A stretch of DNA of 64,000 nucleotides from Pedobacter cryoconitis. GTDB taxonomy: Bacteria > Bacteroidota > Bacteroidia > Sphingobacteriales > Sphingobacteriaceae. The stretch spans positions 346,701-410,700 of the forward strand of contig NZ_JACHCC010000003.1 of assembly GCF_014207135.1 (NCBI RefSeq), read 5' to 3'. Shown here in pieces: positions 61,470-64,000 of the stretch. Below the pieces are notes generated by a model. That model saw only the letters and a list, made by a program, of their open reading frames with translations, ran no database searches and was not told where the DNA came from. Made by a program: the position numbers and the translations under genes. Positions within the stretch are counted from its first letter, which is position 1; each line of letters begins with the position of its first letter.

Positions 61470-62857
61470 TTGTTTAGCCAGATAGGATTCGTTAAAGCCA
61501 GCATAGTCCCATTTTTTGCACGTATTTCTATGCGGATATATCGGGCGGTGCCCGGTTTTAAAGTCCATTGGGCAGGTTTTTCCGATGAAGCTGCTCTGGC
61601 TATTATTCCCTGGTCACTATGTAAGGTGAGCTCAGCATCTGGTATAAATGAAGTAGTTAAACTCACAGTTATAGTTTGACCAGCAGGTGTATTTAACACT
61701 TCGCCTGTTTTTGATTTTTTACCATTGCATGAAGCCGTAAAAGAAAGGTTTATATTATTGCTGGCAGCTAAATAGACATTTCCTTTTTTTAAGCCTGAGA
61801 GTATGCCGTTTCTGGATAAAGATCCCGCATAGACAACTGTTTGTGGCTGACCTAAATTATTGTCGTAGGGATTGTTTTTATGCGTGTCACTTGCACCGAT
61901 AGCAATCTTCTTTTTTCCATGTTGTAAGAATTCGTCCCACCAGTGTAAGGCGCGTTCGTCATCTTTGTCCCAGCTTCCGTTCCAGATTTCAATTCCGTCA
62001 AAAGGGGTAGCATCAAACAGAAAAAGATTGGCATAAAAAGGATGGTTGATTATAGCCAGTCCGCCATCCTGGTGAACCAGGTCAATATATTTTTCAACCT
62101 GATGGTCTTCGGGAGCGTACCTCCAGTCAATATAGGTGCCTGTGTTTATACCAATTGCATTCCAGTGTCCATAGGCAGTGGTGGTGACTTCTTCTCCATT
62201 GATGATCAGCAGATGATCATTGTCGTACTTTCCCCAGCTTTGGTTAGCGCTATTGGTATTGTGTTCGGTAGAAATTATATAATCTAATTTTTTATCAATC
62301 GCCTCATTAACCAGTTCCTGTTGGGTACGTTTCCCATCCGAATGTAGCGTATGCATATGCAAATCCCCTCTATACCAGCCCGGCAGATGATTTACCACTT
62401 TTTGAGCAGGAGATACCTGGAACAGGCTTTCTGTTTTTCCAAAGGATAAAGTAATTTCCAGTTTCCAGTCCAGTCCTTTAGCTATGACGTTAGATGGATA
62501 AATCAATATATTCCAGGTACCTGCTTTAACTTTACCCGGGATGTATCCGGTTGAAGCAGATGAACCATTGATGTAAAATTCATTTTTAGCTCCGCCAGAC
62601 CAGCCCCTGAAACCAGCTGTATTCCCTGGTTCATAGCCTTCCGGACCATATATACCCATATTTAATACATTTCCATAGGTATAAGATTCCCTGATCCGTA
62701 TTTCTTTAATCCCGACAGGTACTTCGACTGGTACATAAACTAACTTAAATATCCCCTGTGGATCTATATGTCCTGACCTCACAATAACAGTGTCTTGCCC
62801 GGCAAACAATAAGAAGGGGAACAGGAGGAAACAGAACAGCGCAAATCCTTTGATCAT
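61466..62857 (-). CDS. CehA/McbA-type PHP-domain metallohydrolase, exported
   Basis: A 463-residue protein with an N-terminal signal peptide (about 1-19), a beta-sandwich domain (about 25-150) and a PHP metallohydrolase domain: GDLHMHTLHSDGKR, YIISTEHNT, LAIINHPFY and IGASDTHKN provide the His/Asp metal ligands. A C-terminal beta domain follows. Family members hydrolyse phosphoester or carbamate bonds, and some Bacteroidota forms sit in sugar loci. It is convergent with the preceding oxidoreductase, so it may have its own promoter. Confidence 0.85.
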   Translation of the reverse strand: MIKGFALFCFLLFPFLLFAGQDTVIVRSGHIDPQGIFKLVYVPVEVPVGIKEIRIRESYTYGNVLNMGIYGPEGYEPGNTAGFRGWSGGAKNEFYINGSSASTGYIPGKVKAGTWNILIYPSNVIAKGLDWKLEITLSFGKTESLFQVSPAQKVVNHLPGWYRGDLHMHTLHSDGKRTQQELVNEAIDKKLDYIISTEHNTNSANQSWGKYDNDHLLIINGEEVTTTAYGHWNAIGINTGTYIDWRYAPEDHQVEKYIDLVHQDGGLAIINHPFYANLFLFDATPFDGIEIWNGSWDKDDERALHWWDEFLQHGKKKIAIGASDTHKNNPYDNNLGQPQTVVYAGSLSRNGILSGLKKGNVYLAASNNINLSFTASCNGKKSKTGEVLNTPAGQTITVSLTTSFIPDAELTLHSDQGIIARAASSEKPAQWTLKPGTARYIRIEIRAKNGTMLALTNPIWLNN

Positions 62858-62960
62858 GGCATAAAACTCTAAGCCCTAAAGCTAGAGATTACCAGTCTGT
62901 CCATTTTTAAATTCCTATTAACTTTTGATGAATCCTGACCCCGTTTACTATTAATATAAA

Positions 62961-63033
62961 GTGTATAATATACACCCGATATTAACAGATATTAACCTGT
63001 TGAATAATAGAAGCTTAAACGTTTTAAAAACGT
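62961..63033 (+). promoter_or_regulatory. Cluster of short palindromes and repeats before the third SusC gene
   Basis: Within 73 bases: an odd palindrome GTGTATAATATACAC (62961-62975), a tandem GATATTAAC pair, and ACGTTTTAAAAACGT (63019-63033). They lie in the 293-base gap between divergent genes and could be binding sites for a regulator of the SusC gene. No exact -7 box was found. Confidence 0.35.
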
Positions 63034-63150
63034 AAAATAGCCTTAGAAATAACAATTCATTGATGATTTGATAACACTCCCCGGATTCCTTTGCTTACGA
63101 AATGTTCTGTATTCAGAAATCAATCTGAATCCACATGAATCTGAGAAAAT

Positions 63151-64000
63151 ATGAAAAAAAATTACCAATGTTTTTACCAGTGTATGAGTTATTTCTCCAG
63201 CCGGCAGTTTCTATTGCTGTTTTGCGTCATGCTGTTGAGTTCGTTATCCGCTTTCTCTTTTCAACAATCTACGCGGACAATTAAGGGGACGGTGACAGAT
63301 GAAAAAAATGTCCCGGTCCCGGGAGTTTCCGTCAGGATAGTTAGCTCCGGGAAAGGAGTTGTGACCGATAACAGAGGAGTTTATAGTATCCAGGTTAACA
63401 ATGATCATGAGGTGATCCGGTTTAGTTCCATCGGTTTCTTAAATCAGGAAGTTGAAGTAGCAGGAAGAAGTACAATTAACATCAGTTTACAGCCTGATGC
63501 TAAACAACTGAATGATGTAGTAGTGATCGGTTATGGTACAGCCAGCAAAAAAGATATAACTGGTGCTATCACTTCTTTAAAATCTGAAGATTTTAACCAG
63601 GGGGTATTGACCTCACCGGCAGAATTACTCCAGGGTAAAGTGGCGGGTCTGAACATTACCAAAAGTGGTGACCCCAACCAGAAACCTTCAGTGACTTTAA
63701 GAGGGCCTTCTACCATTCGTACCGTCAATGGTGGGGTTACAGAGCCCTTCTATGTGATTGACGGGGTACCTGGTGCATCTGTAGACCTTCTTGCCCCTGA
63801 TGATATAGAAAGTATTGATGTACTGAAAGATGCTTCTTCTACAGCGATCTATGGAACAAGAGCTGCCAGCGGGGTTATTATTATTACCACTAAAAAGGCA
63901 AAAGCAGGGCAGACCAGATTAAATTACAGTGCGTATGGAGCTATGGAAAACGTGTCTAAAAAAGTAGATATGCTGAGTGCCGATGAATTACGCCAGTATT
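63151..64000 (+). CDS. SusC/RagA-family TonB-linked receptor, N-terminal part, cut by the window end
   Basis: The first 283 codons of a third SusC receptor. A signal segment (FLLLFCVMLLSSLSAFS) is followed by the carboxypeptidase-regulatory domain (TIKGTVTDEKNVPVPGVSVR) and the plug (FYVIDGVPGAS, ASSTAIYGTRAASGVIIITT). The frame is open to the last base, so the barrel lies beyond the window. A SusD partner would be expected downstream. The ATG at 63151 is used; a Met at 63184 would still leave a signal peptide. Confidence 0.93.
   Translation, partial: MKKNYQCFYQCMSYFSSRQFLLLFCVMLLSSLSAFSFQQSTRTIKGTVTDEKNVPVPGVSVRIVSSGKGVVTDNRGVYSIQVNNDHEVIRFSSIGFLNQEVEVAGRSTINISLQPDAKQLNDVVVIGYGTASKKDITGAITSLKSEDFNQGVLTSPAELLQGKVAGLNITKSGDPNQKPSVTLRGPSTIRTVNGGVTEPFYVIDGVPGASVDLLAPDDIESIDVLKDASSTAIYGTRAASGVIIITTKKAKAGQTRLNYSAYGAMENVSKKVDMLSADELRQY

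Overview
The window looks like a chromosomal segment of a Bacteroidota member of the Sphingobacteriaceae, most like Pedobacter. The reasons are three SusC/RagA receptors with SusD partners, AT-leaning DNA, starts that usually lack a Shine-Dalgarno sequence, -7 boxes of the TAnnTTTG type, and a typical mix of AraC, LytTR, ECF, ROK and MocR regulators. No rRNA, tRNA, CRISPR array, insertion sequence or phage gene was seen. The species call is inference.

Layout. 1-7.9 kb: the end of a receiver-domain protein, a pair of periplasmic M16 peptidases, two AraC regulators, a siderophore-interacting flavoprotein, a DinB-like protein and a secreted HEIGH metallopeptidase. 8-18.7 kb: a MASE3 histidine kinase, an N-acetylmuramoyl-L-alanine amidase, an outer-membrane barrel, a LytS/LytT pair, a small molybdopterin-fold protein with a Crp-like regulator, a fatty acid hydroxylase, a lone ExbD and a SnoaL-like protein. 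19.2-23.2 kb: an Lrp-EamA operon, and an AraC gene divergent from a carboxymuconolactone decarboxylase/quinone reductase pair.

23.3-30.4 kb is the most unusual part: a split-B lasso peptide gene cluster. On the minus strand it reads PqqD-like recognition protein, B2 leader peptidase, asparagine-synthetase-like cyclase, a 48-residue precursor found here by reading the 186-base gap, an HPr-kinase homologue, and a 687-residue protein with a squalene-cyclase-like C-terminal half. A convergent plus-strand arm encodes a Nif11-like small protein and a nucleotidyltransferase. The precursor matches the lasso leader rule YxxPxLxxxGxxxxxTxx exactly. It predicts an 18-residue core starting at Thr, with an Asp at core position 9 and a C-terminal Ser that the kinase could phosphorylate. 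No dedicated transporter or isopeptidase is visible.

30.8-34.5 kb: a HAD phosphatase, an ECF sigma factor with a membrane partner, and a CPA1 antiporter. 34.6-45.1 kb: a glycan utilization locus (ROK regulator, SusC, SusD, GH29 fucosidase, GH3 glucosidase with PA14). 45.2-52.9 kb: a hydroxyproline catabolic operon (DapA-family deaminase, 2-oxoglutarate semialdehyde dehydrogenase, 4-hydroxyproline 2-epimerase, FAD-dependent D-amino-acid oxidoreductase) behind a MocR regulator and a divergent class V aminotransferase. 53.0-62.9 kb: an AraC regulator, a second SusC/SusD pair, a two-domain DUF1080 protein, a Gfo/Idh/MocA oxidoreductase and a convergent PHP-type metallohydrolase, a set that suggests 3-keto-sugar chemistry. 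The window ends inside a third SusC gene.
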